From contig DATKRK010000299.1 of the NCBI GenBank assembly GCA_035532215.1, positions 1 to 19,864 of the forward strand: 19,864 bases of DNA, written 5' to 3'. The notes under the pieces were generated by a model that saw only the letters and a program-made list of their open reading frames with translations, was not told where the DNA came from and ran no database searches. How positions within the stretch are numbered: position 1 is the first letter of the stretch; each line of letters begins with the position of its first letter. This DNA is from JAICIG01 sp035532215. GTDB lineage: Bacteria; Planctomycetota; Planctomycetia; Pirellulales; JAICIG01. Shown here one piece after another: positions 6,744 through 14,199 of the stretch. The position numbers and the translations under genes are program-made.

Positions 6744-8237
6744 TTAATAGTTGAACATGCCGCCCATCATGATGCCGTGCAGCACGAGGTTGCCGTTCAT
6801 CTGGATGTCTTGGATCGCCGCCCGGTCGACGAGGAACGCCGGGATTTGGTTGTCGGCCAAGGCCACGCGGCTGAAGGCCATCACGCGATAGGCGGCAAAG
6901 AGGGCGAATCGCGGCGTAATCTGGTAGCCGGCGCCCAGGTCGATCTGGCCCATCAGCGCCGCCGAATTCTTGCTGGACTGCACCAAAAACGGCGAGGTCT
7001 GGCTGGTGTTGTAGACGTTCTCCACGTTGCCTTGCAGGCCGTTGCCCGAATAGACGTTGGAGTAGATCGTGGCGTGATTGCCGAAGATGCCGAACATCGG
7101 CTGGGCGTAAAGCCGCACGCGAGGCAGCACGAAATAGTCGACGCGGCCGCCCATCTGGAAACCCATCAGGTTGTTGGTCACGCTAGTGTCGTAGTACGCC
7201 TCGTCGGCGCCGCCATCGTCGCCGAAATTGTGGCCGCCGGCCGCCGAGGCGAAGCTCAGGCTGTCGCGAAAGCGAAAGTAGCGGGCGCCCGCGACCCCCG
7301 TGAACATCAAGCCGCCCGGCCCGTAGGCCACGCGCCGCAAGGCGTTGATCTCGAAGTTCTGGAACTGGTCGTTGCGCGTGACCTGGTGAATGTGCGCGTT
7401 GTCGAAGTAATCTGTGGCCGGGTTCGGCCCGATGTTGACGTAGCCCAGGTTGATCGGCGTGTTCCAGGAGTTCGTGGGGCTGATGATCGAGGCCGAGCCG
7501 GTCATCGGCGCGATGCCCCAGTAAACGAACTGCACGCCGTTGACCGGGCCGTACATCGGATTGCAGGCGCAGCCGAACCAGCGGCCGAACATCACCTGGC
7601 CGCCGCCGGCCCAGTTGGCCGCGGCTTGCTGCGTGTTGAGCGTCTGATCGTAGGCGTTGTTGACGTTGAAGCTGGTCCAAAACTTGTTGGGATTGTCGCG
7701 CGTCATGATCATGCCGGCCAGCGAGCCGAACCACATCCCCGGCCGCGCGATGATGCCGCCCGGCAACGCGATCGGAGCGATCGGCGGCGCCGCCAGCGCA
7801 CCCGCGAACGGGCTGCCGTACGGACCGACGCCGTTCGGGCCGGCGCCGTCGACGCCGCACGTCGGGCAGCCGCCCAGTCCCAGATCGCCCCCTTGCGGGT
7901 TCGCCAGCGTCGGCACGCCCGGTTCGCCCCACAACTCGTCGGCCGGAGGCGTGCCGATCGGCTCGCCCCAGACGCTGCTGCCGCCTGCAGGCGGTGCGCC
8001 GGCGCCGGGCCGAAATAAGCCCGCCGCGCCGCCGCGCTGCCAACCCGTCGGCTGCGCTCCGTAGCCCGCCGCCATAGAGGGCCGGATGTCGCCGGTCGCA
8101 GGGTAACCGTTCACAGGGCTCATCGCCGCGGGGATCGGCAGCAACTGCGGTCCGCGAGTCGTATTCGTCTGGGCCCGGCCCGCGGCCGGGGCCAACAACA
8201 AGCACGCCGTTGCCGCGAAAACGCACGTGAATCGCAT
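6744..8237 (-). CDS. BBP7-family outer membrane beta-barrel protein
   Basis: This is a 497-residue exported protein of the planctomycete-specific BBP7 family, taken to be outer-membrane barrels of unknown substrate. A signal peptide is clear (MRFTCVFAATACLLLAPAAG, probable cleavage near RAQ at 21-23). A Gly/Pro/Ala-rich linker to about residue 165 contains one CPTC pair. From about residue 168 the sequence alternates in beta-strand fashion: FGSLAGMIMTRDNPNKFW, GRWFG, QFQNFEINALRRVAYGP, YFRFRDSLSFA, GRVDYFVLPRVRLYAQP, DLGAGYQITPRFALFAAYRV. It ends in aromatic FNY, like an outer-membrane C-terminal strand. The start ATG at 8235-8237 gives the only good signal peptide. The gene is convergent with selA. 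Assignment to the family is by recognition of this pattern; the transported substrate cannot be told. Confidence 0.88.
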   Translation of the reverse strand: MRFTCVFAATACLLLAPAAGRAQTNTTRGPQLLPIPAAMSPVNGYPATGDIRPSMAAGYGAQPTGWQRGGAAGLFRPGAGAPPAGGSSVWGEPIGTPPADELWGEPGVPTLANPQGGDLGLGGCPTCGVDGAGPNGVGPYGSPFAGALAAPPIAPIALPGGIIARPGMWFGSLAGMIMTRDNPNKFWTSFNVNNAYDQTLNTQQAAANWAGGGQVMFGRWFGCACNPMYGPVNGVQFVYWGIAPMTGSASIISPTNSWNTPINLGYVNIGPNPATDYFDNAHIHQVTRNDQFQNFEINALRRVAYGPGGLMFTGVAGARYFRFRDSLSFASAAGGHNFGDDGGADEAYYDTSVTNNLMGFQMGGRVDYFVLPRVRLYAQPMFGIFGNHATIYSNVYSGNGLQGNVENVYNTSQTSPFLVQSSKNSAALMGQIDLGAGYQITPRFALFAAYRVMAFSRVALADNQIPAFLVDRAAIQDIQMNGNLVLHGIMMGGMFNY

Positions 8238-8388
8238 TTTGCTTCAGACTCCGTTCGCTGCCTCGCGAGGCCGGCTTGCCGGGCGTTTCCGTGCCCGGCC
8301 GCACTCGAACCTGTTCCTGAGGTCCGATCACGCCGCCTATCGTTCAGTTACAGAATCGTCGCGAGAGCGCGGAGAAATCCGCGATTTA

Positions 8389-8421
8389 CCGCCCTGCGGA
8401 CGGAAAACCGCGCAGGGGCGG
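8389..8421. repeat. Hairpin in the BBP7 gene upstream region
   Basis: CCGCCCTGCG (8389-8398) pairs with CGCAGGGGCGG (8411-8421) around a 12-nt loop. It sits about 150 bp above the BBP7 start, on the side where its 5' leader would be. A regulatory role is only a possibility. Confidence 0.45.
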
Positions 8422-8495
8422 CGTGGCGATCGGAGCAGAGGGAGAACTTTGCGCCAACGGCTTCACCCGAGCGGCGGTCAGAGCTTGCGCCGCTG

Positions 8496-8909
8496 AAAAA
8501 AGCCGTCGGCCGAGTTGCTAAATCGGTTCTGCAAATATGTGGCAAACTGCCGGACAGGCACGTGATCGTCTCGCAAGACGAACAGTTTCCGCCGTTCACG
8601 CGGGTGGTTGGTTTTTTTACGTAGCCCAGGCATTTATGCCTGGGATTCGCGAACCATTTCAGCCCTCCGCGCCTGATCGGCGCCTCGCGGGCCGCCGCCG
8701 GCAGCCCACGAGGCGCCGATCGCAGCAATCGCGTACGCGCTGCACGGATCCCAGGCATAAATGCCTGGGCTATTTAAAAGGTGCAACCACCCGCCAAGTT
8801 GCTAAGTCGGTTCCGCAAATATTATGCAAACTGCCGGACAGGCACGTGATCGCCTCGCAGGACGAACAGTTTCCGCCGTTCAGGCGGGTGGCTAAAAAAA
8901 GCCGTCGGC
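8496..8909. repeat. Pair of 94-bp direct repeats with flanking A-tract motif
   Basis: Two 94-bp direct repeats, 8514-8607 and 8798-8891, match at about 86 of 94 positions by eye; both contain CAAACTGCCGGACAGGCACG. The motif AAAAAAGCCGTCGGC occurs just before the first (8496-8510) and just after the second (8895-8909). This suggests remnants of a tandem array with a unit of about 115 bp, interrupted by the palindromic element at 8622-8772. AAACTG and CAGTTT inside each unit can pair, so each could fold as an RNA. No open frame is shared. It lies between the parA end and the BBP7 start. Confidence 0.75.
8622..8772. repeat. Palindromic element, AGCCCAGGCATTTATGCC family, complete copy
   Basis: This 151-bp element has perfect 25-bp inverted ends at 8622-8646 and 8748-8772. 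Each end is itself a small palindrome (CCCAGGCATTTATGCCTGGG). A further inner inverted repeat, ATCGGCGCCTCG (8676-8687) against CGAGGCGCCGAT (8709-8720), gives a three-hairpin, cruciform-like layout. A truncated copy in the opposite orientation runs off the right edge of the window from 19773. It is non-coding. Confidence 0.85.
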
Positions 8910-8932
8910 GCAATCGATCTATTCCGCCAACC

Positions 8933-9763
8933 TTATGCCCGGCCCGCTTCGACGCTTAAACCGGCGCCGGTTGCAGAAAGCTGGTCGAGCACTTCCAGGG
9001 CCAGCCGATGGTAGTCCTCGGCGCCGTTGGAGCCAGGGGCGTATTGAAAGATCGATTGGCCGAAGCTCGGCGCCTCGGCCAGGCGAACGTTGCGGCGGAT
9101 CCGCGTCTGAAACGGCTGGGCCGCCGACCAAGGGCCCGTGCCGCCCCGGCATTGGCTGAAAAACTCGTCGACGTCGCGGCAGACCTCGGTCGCCAACCGC
9201 GTGCCCGACTCGAACATGCAGAGCACGACCCCCGAGAGCTTCAGCCGCGGGTTCAGCCGCCGCGCGACGACCTCGATGGTTTGCAGCAGCTTGCTCAGCC
9301 CGTGCAAAGCCAGAAAGTGAGGCTGCAGGGGAATAAAGACTTCGTCCACTGCGGCCAGGGCGTTGAGCGTCAGAATGCCGAGCGACGGCGGGCAATCGAT
9401 GAACATATAATCGAATTCCTCGGCGTCGTCTTCCAGCTTGTCGCGCAAGATCAACTCGCGACCGACGACGCCGGCCAGTTCCACTTCGGCCGCCGCCAGA
9501 TCGAGGTGCGAACCGACGACGTAAAGGTTTTCGCCGACTTGCTTGCGCACCGAAGCCAGGCTGGCGTCGCCGGCCAGCACGTCGTAGACCGAGCCGCCCT
9601 CGCGGCCGGGCTCGATGCCCAGGTGTAGCGTGGCGTGGGCCTGCGGATCGAGATCGATGAGCGAAACCCGCGGGCCCGTGGCGGCCAGCGCGGCGCTGAG
9701 ATTGACGGCCGTGGTGGTCTTGCCCACGCCCCCCTTTTGATTGATGATCGCAATCTTGCGCAT
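8933..9763 (-). CDS. ParA/Soj-family ATPase, orphan
   Basis: This is a 276-residue ParA/MinD-superfamily ATPase of the Soj type, which uses ATP-dependent DNA binding to position chromosomes, plasmids or other cargo. The deviant Walker A KGGVGKTTT (residues 10-18, with signature Lys10 and Lys15), the Walker A' region SLIDLDPQAHATLHLG, and Walker B FDYMFIDCPPSLGILT are all present. The ATG at 9761-9763 is chosen because GGGAAGGGAG lies just upstream and the open frame above it only reads through a dispersed repeat. No parB, parS-like site or replication gene is visible nearby, unlike a classical parAB operon. Possible roles are chromosome segregation with a distant parB, or positioning of some other complex. 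The gene points away from nagB, with a 620-bp repeat-rich gap between. Confidence 0.92.
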   Translation of the reverse strand: MRKIAIINQKGGVGKTTTAVNLSAALAATGPRVSLIDLDPQAHATLHLGIEPGREGGSVYDVLAGDASLASVRKQVGENLYVVGSHLDLAAAEVELAGVVGRELILRDKLEDDAEEFDYMFIDCPPSLGILTLNALAAVDEVFIPLQPHFLALHGLSKLLQTIEVVARRLNPRLKLSGVVLCMFESGTRLATEVCRDVDEFFSQCRGGTGPWSAAQPFQTRIRRNVRLAEAPSFGQSIFQYAPGSNGAEDYHRLALEVLDQLSATGAGLSVEAGRA

Positions 9764-9770
9764 CCGGAAC

Positions 9771-9790
9771 TCCCTTCCCGATCGGCCGAT
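9771..9790 (-). promoter_or_regulatory. parA ribosome binding site and adjacent 10-bp palindrome
   Basis: Read on the minus strand, GGGAAGGGAG precedes the parA ATG by about seven bases and settles its start. Immediately above it, ATCGGCCGAT (9781-9790) is a perfect 10-bp palindrome that could be an operator. A palindrome this short is expected by chance in GC-rich DNA, so the operator reading is weak. Confidence 0.4.
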
Positions 9791-9813
9791 ATGGCTTGTT
9801 CGAATCCTTGCCC

Positions 9814-9864
9814 GTAGACGCGGCATCTTGCCGCGTTCAAAAGCGGCAAGGATGCCGCTTCTAC
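9814..9864. repeat. 51-bp repeat, inverted copy of 10187-10237
   Basis: This 51-bp stretch is the exact reverse complement of 10187-10237. It contains two hairpin modules: GCGGCATCTTGCCGC and GCGGCAAGGATGCCGC, bracketed by GTAGAC and TTCTAC. It lies in the upstream region of parA and falsely extends the parA reading frame. Confidence 0.85.
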
Positions 9865-9913
9865 TACCCGGCGCCGTTGGGAGGCGGATTATAGGCAACG
9901 CGGCGAGGTTATC

Positions 9914-10050
9914 CTAGCCCGGATTATTCGTCAGCCCACACTAACCCGAAGCGCAAGCGAGGTGGAGCAACGCACTTACCTCGCTGGCGCTTCGGGTTGG
10001 TATCGAGCGCTTTGTCAAGTAACAGCCGGGCTGTGAATAATCCGGGCTAG
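9914..10050. repeat. MITE-like element, CTAGCCCGGATTATTC family, copy 2
   Basis: This 137-bp copy of the element at 2981-3118 is in the same orientation, again with CTAG at both outer ends and the inner AACCCGAAGCGC palindrome. The right arm has diverged slightly (GGGCTGTGAATAATCCGGGC), so the inverted ends are no longer perfect. It sits midway between the two inverted 51-bp repeats in the parA-nagB gap. Confidence 0.85.
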
Positions 10051-10149
10051 ACGAGTCGCAGCCGCCCCAATCCGCAAGATTTCGCGGGTTCGCGAAAAAA
10101 GGGGGGTTTTGCAGTCGACCGAGTTTTGCACTAAAACCAAACGTAGCAA

Positions 10150-10358
10150 TGATGTAGAAGCGGCGCCCTTGCCGCTTTAGCTTGATGTAGAAGCGGCATC
10201 CTTGCCGCTTTTGAACGCGGCAAGATGCCGCGTCTACGACTTTTGATCGCGGCAAGATGCCGCGTCTACGACTTTTGATCGCGGCAAGATGCCGCGTCTA
10301 CGACTGTGGGCGCGCGGCAAGATGCCGCGTCTACTGGACTGCGCGGCAGGCTGCCGCA
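10150..10358. repeat. Array of short hairpin repeats upstream of nagB
   Basis: Two units with GATGTAGAAGCGGC and CCTTGCCGCTT (starting 10150 and 10183, 33-bp period) are followed by units of CGCGGCAAGATGCCGCGTCT AC at 10216, 10248, 10280 and 10313 (32-33 bp period) and a degenerate fifth near 10340. Each unit forms a 7-bp stem with an AGA loop. The spacers between units (GACTTTTGAT) are also repeated, so this is a REP-like tandem array and not a CRISPR. The last unit ends about 25 bp before the nagB start codon, so it is likely part of its leader or promoter region. Confidence 0.8.
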
Positions 10359-10369
10359 TTGACGGTTTT

Positions 10370-10373
10370 GGAG
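10370..10373 (+). promoter_or_regulatory. Ribosome binding site of nagB
   Basis: GGAG lies ten bases before the ATG at 10384 and supports that start. Confidence 0.6.
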
Positions 10374-10383
10374 TAGCGACGCG

Positions 10384-11196
10384 ATGCGCGTGATTGTGGA
10401 GCGTGATTTTCCCAGCGTCAGCCGGACGGCGGCCCGCTTTGTGGCCCGGTTGGTCCGCGAGCGGCCTACCAGCGTGCTGGGTCTGGCGACCGGTAGTACG
10501 CCGCTGGGCATGTATCAGGAATTGATTCGCATGCACCGCGAGGAGGGGCTCGATTTTTCGCGGATCGTGACCTTCAATCTCGACGAGTACGTTGGCCTGG
10601 CCCCGACGCACCCGCAGAGTTATCGCCGCTTCATGCAGCAGAGCCTGTTCGACCACATCAATATCGACGGCCGCAACACGCACGTGCCCGACGGCCGCGC
10701 TCTCGACTTCGAGGCGCATTGCGAGCAGTACGAAAAGCTGATCGACGAAGCAGGCGGCATCGATCTGCAGGTCTTGGGCATCGGCGCCGACGGGCATATC
10801 GCCTTCAACGAGCCCGGCTCGTCGCTGGGCAGCCGCACGCGGTTGAAGTCGCTGACCGCCGAGACCCTCCGCGACAACGCCCGCTTCTTTGGCAGCATCG
10901 AAGAAGTGCCGCGCCTGGCCATCACGATGGGCGTGGGCACGATCCTCGAATCGCGGCAGTGCTTGCTCCTGGCTTGCGGGCAAGCCAAGGCCCGGGCCAT
11001 CAAAGAGACGATCGAAGGGCCCGTCACGGCCCAAATCACTGCCTCGGCGCTGCAATTGCACCGCGACGTGATCGCGGTCGTCGACGAAGAGGCCGCGCAA
11101 CTGCTCGAGCGGCGCGAGTATTACCGCGAGGTCGAACGCGCCCAATCGTTGCTGGAAGCCGGCGAGATCAGCAAGCTGCTGCCGCACAAATCGTAG
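10384..11196 (+). CDS. nagB: Glucosamine-6-phosphate deaminase NagB
   Basis: NagB converts glucosamine 6-phosphate to fructose 6-phosphate and ammonia, feeding amino sugars into glycolysis. The 270 residues match the bacterial enzyme and align with the E. coli protein at a constant offset of five. Catalytic residues are Asp67 in FNLDEYVGL, and Asp136, His138 and Glu143 in GIGADGHIAFNEP (E. coli 72, 141, 143, 148). The phosphate loop LATGSTPLG (34-42) is intact. Arg153 and Lys155 match two allosteric-site residues of the E. coli enzyme, so activation by N-acetylglucosamine 6-phosphate is possible. No nagA, nagE or regulator is adjacent. The leader contains the REP-like hairpin array at 10150-10358. 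A MITE-like terminus and a hairpin separate it from the convergent MFS gene. Confidence 0.96.
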   Translation: MRVIVERDFPSVSRTAARFVARLVRERPTSVLGLATGSTPLGMYQELIRMHREEGLDFSRIVTFNLDEYVGLAPTHPQSYRRFMQQSLFDHINIDGRNTHVPDGRALDFEAHCEQYEKLIDEAGGIDLQVLGIGADGHIAFNEPGSSLGSRTRLKSLTAETLRDNARFFGSIEEVPRLAITMGVGTILESRQCLLLACGQAKARAIKETIEGPVTAQITASALQLHRDVIAVVDEEAAQLLERREYYREVERAQSLLEAGEISKLLPHKS

Positions 11197-11215
11197 CCAT
11201 GCTCCGCAGGCGGCC

Positions 11216-11388
11216 AGCCCGGATTATTCTCGACCCACGTTTGTGCCCTGTCAGCCGAGAGTTGATGCATGTCCGAGTGATGGGTGGCTGGGTCTGAGCC
11301 TGGGCGAAGGCCCAGTTCGCTGGGGCATCGCCTAGGCTCTGCCGCCAGCCACCCTGGGCGATCGCATTCGTCAAAACATGGCTGACAG
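11216..11388. repeat. Nested inverted repeats between convergent nagB and MFS gene
   Basis: AGCCCGGATTATTC (11216-11229) is a solitary end of the element family at 2981 and 9914. An outer arm CTGTCAGCC (11248-11256) pairs with GGCTGACAG (11380-11388). Inside, GGGTGGCTGG (11282-11291) pairs with CCAGCCACCC (11345-11354), continued by GAGCCTGGGCGA against TCGCCTAGGCTC. The result is one long hairpin between two converging genes, which could end transcription from both sides, although no T-run is present. Confidence 0.7.
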
Positions 11389-11392
11389 AGCG

Positions 11393-12826
11393 CTAGGTCG
11401 CCGCCGGAAAGTCCCGGCCCGCGCGGACCGAGACGACGATCATCGCCAGGCCCACGAGCAGCAGCCCGGCGGCGGCCCAATACGGCGAGGCGGGCGATTG
11501 GGCGAACAGCCGCAGGCCGAACACCGGGCCGAGGATTCGGGCCAGCGACGTGGCGCTTTGCCCCAGGCCCAAGATGCCGCCTTGCTGCTCCGGATCGGTG
11601 CGGCGCGAGATGAGCGATTGCAGCGACGGATTGACGAAGGCGAAGCCGGTCACTTCGAGCGCCATGGCCCACAGCAATTGCGTAAAATCGCCTTGCTCGG
11701 CGGACCAGGCCAAGCACAAAAAGCCGACGATCGCCGTCGCGGCGCCGAACGTCGCCATCGCCCCTTCGGTCATGCGGCCCGCCAGGCGCCGCACCAGAAA
11801 GCCCTGGGCCAAGGTCAACACGATGCCCAGATAAGCGAAGGCCGCCAGCACGACGATCTGCACGATGTCGTCCTGTTCGGTATAGCCCCAGCTTTCGATT
11901 CGCCGCACCAGGGCGCCCAGGATCCCCGACTCGGCGGCGCCCTCGCCCCGCTGCTCGACGATCTGCTCGATCTGCAAGGAGAGCGTCGACTCGAAATTGG
12001 CGAACGAAAACACGGCCACGCAACTGGTCGCCAACAACAGTGCGACGGACGGCGTCGACAGCGCCGCCCGCAGCGCCGACCGATCGAACAAGCTGCGCTG
12101 GGCCGCATGGCTGCCAGGCTGCCGCGATTCGGGCAGCTTGAACACGGCCAACAACAAGGCCATGCCCGACAGCGCCGAAGCGACGTAGCCTGGCCAGGGG
12201 CTGAGCGCCACCTTGCCGCCGGCCAACAGCGCCGAGGCGCCCAACAGCGGTCCGAGCGTGAAGCCCAGCGCAAAAGCGGCCCCGATCAGGGCCATGCCTT
12301 TGGCCCGGCTTTCTTTGGTCGTCGTATCGGCGATATAGGCTTGCGCCGTCGAGATCGTCGCCCCGGCGATGCCGGCGCCGATCCGGGCGACGAACAAACC
12401 GGCCAGGCTGCGCCAGACGGCGGCCACGCCGAACAGGAAGTAAAAGATCGTCGATGCCGCCAACCCGATCATCAAGATCGGCCGGCGGCCGTAGCGGTCC
12501 GACAAGCGGCCCCAAATCGGCAAAAAGAAAAACTGCATTGCCGAAAAGCTCGACATCAACAGCCCGATCAACCAGCCCGTCTGTTGAGCCGACAGATCGT
12601 GCAGCTCGGCGAAATGCTCGGCGTAAATCGGCAACAGCGGCAGCACGATGCCGAACCCGAGCAGATCGATGAAGACCGTCAGGAAGATCACCAGCAGCGA
12701 TCCGCGGCGCGGTGCGGCGGGCGCATCGCCGGACGGCGTGTGGTCCGGCGGCGCGTACGGATTGCCGTCTTCGGGCGTGGAAACGTCTTGATCGGCGTCG
12801 GACATGAAACGAGCGGAGCCTGACAT
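11393..12826 (-). CDS. MFS transporter, TetA-like (DHA1 family)
   Basis: This is a 477-residue inner-membrane major facilitator protein with the look of a proton-driven drug or sugar exporter. About 40 hydrophilic residues come first, containing NPYAPP, a stretch common in planctomycete membrane proteins. Twelve hydrophobic segments follow. The MFS motif A GRLSDRYGRRP lies at residues 106-116 after TM2, and the proline/glycine-rich TM5 region reads ALGFTLGPLLGA. An insertion of about 35 hydrophilic residues (285-320) lies between the apparent TM7 and TM8, longer than in TetA. The start may be ATG 12826 or ATG 12805 (residue 8); neither has a strong ribosome site. It diverges from the ligase gene across 87 bp. 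The substrate is unknown; tetracycline is only a family association. Confidence 0.9.
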   Translation of the reverse strand: MSGSARFMSDADQDVSTPEDGNPYAPPDHTPSGDAPAAPRRGSLLVIFLTVFIDLLGFGIVLPLLPIYAEHFAELHDLSAQQTGWLIGLLMSSFSAMQFFFLPIWGRLSDRYGRRPILMIGLAASTIFYFLFGVAAVWRSLAGLFVARIGAGIAGATISTAQAYIADTTTKESRAKGMALIGAAFALGFTLGPLLGASALLAGGKVALSPWPGYVASALSGMALLLAVFKLPESRQPGSHAAQRSLFDRSALRAALSTPSVALLLATSCVAVFSFANFESTLSLQIEQIVEQRGEGAAESGILGALVRRIESWGYTEQDDIVQIVVLAAFAYLGIVLTLAQGFLVRRLAGRMTEGAMATFGAATAIVGFLCLAWSAEQGDFTQLLWAMALEVTGFAFVNPSLQSLISRRTDPEQQGGILGLGQSATSLARILGPVFGLRLFAQSPASPYWAAAGLLLVGLAMIVVSVRAGRDFPAAT

Positions 12827-12913
12827 TATTTCTTTAATCGCACGAGCTTACCCCGAGCGAGCGCGGCTCCGCAACCGCTGGCGAGAAGGGCCGAGAGGTT
12901 TTATGATTGAAAG

Positions 12914-14197
12914 ATGCCGCCCACCCCGCCCGCCGAACGCCGCCGCCTGGAATCGCTGGAGCCCGCGGCGCTGGAACAGCATCAGCTTTCGCGGCTCAAC
13001 TCGCTGCTGGACCGCATCTTGCCGATCAACCGCTTCTACGCCGAACGGCTCGACGGCGTGCCCCGGCCGCTGACCACGCTCGACCAGTTGGCCGAGTTGC
13101 CCTACACGTACAAAGAAGGCTTGCTGGGCGCCAAGAAGCCCGGCGACTTCGCCGCCAACCTGACCTACCCGCGCGAACGCTACGTGCGCTATCATCAAAC
13201 CTCGGGCACGCGCGGCCGCCCGCTGGGCGTGCTCGATACGGCCGAAGACTGGACCTGGTGGCTCGATTGCTGGCAGTCGATCTATGACGCGGGCGACGTC
13301 ACGCCGCACGACTGCGTGCTGATGGCCTTTTCGTTCGGCCCGTTCATCGGCTTTTGGAGCGCTTACGACGCCGCCGTGGCCCGCGGCTGCCTGGCCGTGC
13401 CCGGCGGCGGCATGAACACCGTGGCGCGGCTCGAACTGATGCGTTCCTGCCGGGCGACCGTCGTTTGCTGCACGCCGAGCTACGCTTTGCACCTGGCCGA
13501 AGTCGCCGCACAGCGGCAGATCGACGTGGCCAACCTCGACGTGCGGCTGTTGATCTTGGCCGGCGAGCCGGGCGGGTCGATTCCGGCCGTTCGCGCCCAG
13601 ATCGAGCGGGCCTGGCAGGCGGGCGTGCTCGATCACAGCGGGGCCACCGAGGTCGGCCCCTGGGGCTACGGCGATCGCCAGAACCGCGGACTGCACGTGC
13701 TGGAAAGCGAGTTCATCGCCGAATTCCTTTCCGTCGAGACGGGCGGACCGGCTGGCGAAGGCGAACTGAGCGAGTTGGTGCTAACGAATCTCGGCCGCAT
13801 CGGCTGCCCGGTGATTCGCTACCGCACGGGCGACCTGGTGCGGCCGATCTGGCAGCACGGCGAGGCCAACCGTTTCGTGCTGCTCGAAGGCGGCGTGCTG
13901 GGCCGCACCGACGACATGATGATCATCCGCGGCGTGAACGTGTTTCCCGGCGCGGTCGAACAGATCCTCCGCAGCTTTCCCGAAGTGCTCGAATATCGCA
14001 TGATTGCCCACAAGCTCGCAGCCATGGATCACCTGCGGATCGAGATCGAAGACCGGCTCGATCAGCCGCGGCGCGTGGCCGAGGAATTGCGGTTGCGGCT
14101 GGGGCTGAAAGTCGACGTGCAAACCGTGCCGCTGGGCAGCTTGCCGCGGTTCGAGGGCAAAGGTCAACGTTTCGTGGATCAACGCTCTTTGGATTAA
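12914..14197 (+). CDS. Phenylacetate-CoA ligase-like adenylate-forming enzyme
   Basis: This is a 427-residue member of the PaaK branch of the ANL superfamily, expected to adenylate a carboxylic acid and usually pass it to coenzyme A. The ATP loop is HQTSGTRGRPLGV (94-106; the usual SSGTTGKP has Lys replaced by Arg). DHSGATEVGPWG (240-251), YRTGDLV (303-309) and the hinge GRTDDMMIIRGVNVFP (330-345) follow. The small C-terminal domain carries PRFEGKGQR with Lys416 at the expected catalytic position. PaaK itself is normally about 435 residues. The start ATG 12914 has only a weak ribosome site (GAGAGG about 14 nt upstream). A DUF1445 gene begins 2 bp after the stop, implying translational coupling and a shared pathway. 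The residues lining the acid pocket do not let me name the substrate. Confidence 0.88.
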   Translation: MPPTPPAERRRLESLEPAALEQHQLSRLNSLLDRILPINRFYAERLDGVPRPLTTLDQLAELPYTYKEGLLGAKKPGDFAANLTYPRERYVRYHQTSGTRGRPLGVLDTAEDWTWWLDCWQSIYDAGDVTPHDCVLMAFSFGPFIGFWSAYDAAVARGCLAVPGGGMNTVARLELMRSCRATVVCCTPSYALHLAEVAAQRQIDVANLDVRLLILAGEPGGSIPAVRAQIERAWQAGVLDHSGATEVGPWGYGDRQNRGLHVLESEFIAEFLSVETGGPAGEGELSELVLTNLGRIGCPVIRYRTGDLVRPIWQHGEANRFVLLEGGVLGRTDDMMIIRGVNVFPGAVEQILRSFPEVLEYRMIAHKLAAMDHLRIEIEDRLDQPRRVAEELRLRLGLKVDVQTVPLGSLPRFEGKGQRFVDQRSLD

Positions 14198-14199
14198 CG

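Noticed and set aside
9764..9898. 45-residue N-terminal extension of ParA
   Set aside because: It reads through the 51-bp dispersed repeat, and a good ribosome site sits directly before the ATG at 9763.
10216..10334. CRISPR array before nagB
   Set aside because: The spacers are repeated (GACTTTTGAT) and only about ten bases long, units are palindromic throughout, and no cas gene is present.
11378..12823. 481-codon plus-strand frame over the MFS gene
   Set aside because: Its translation is Arg/Gln/His-rich with no domain, while the minus strand encodes a clear 12-helix transporter with motif A.
13354..14199. Long N-terminal extension of the DUF1445 frame
   Set aside because: It overlaps the ligase, and its sequence is an Arg-rich shadow; the ATG at 14200 gives the normal family start.
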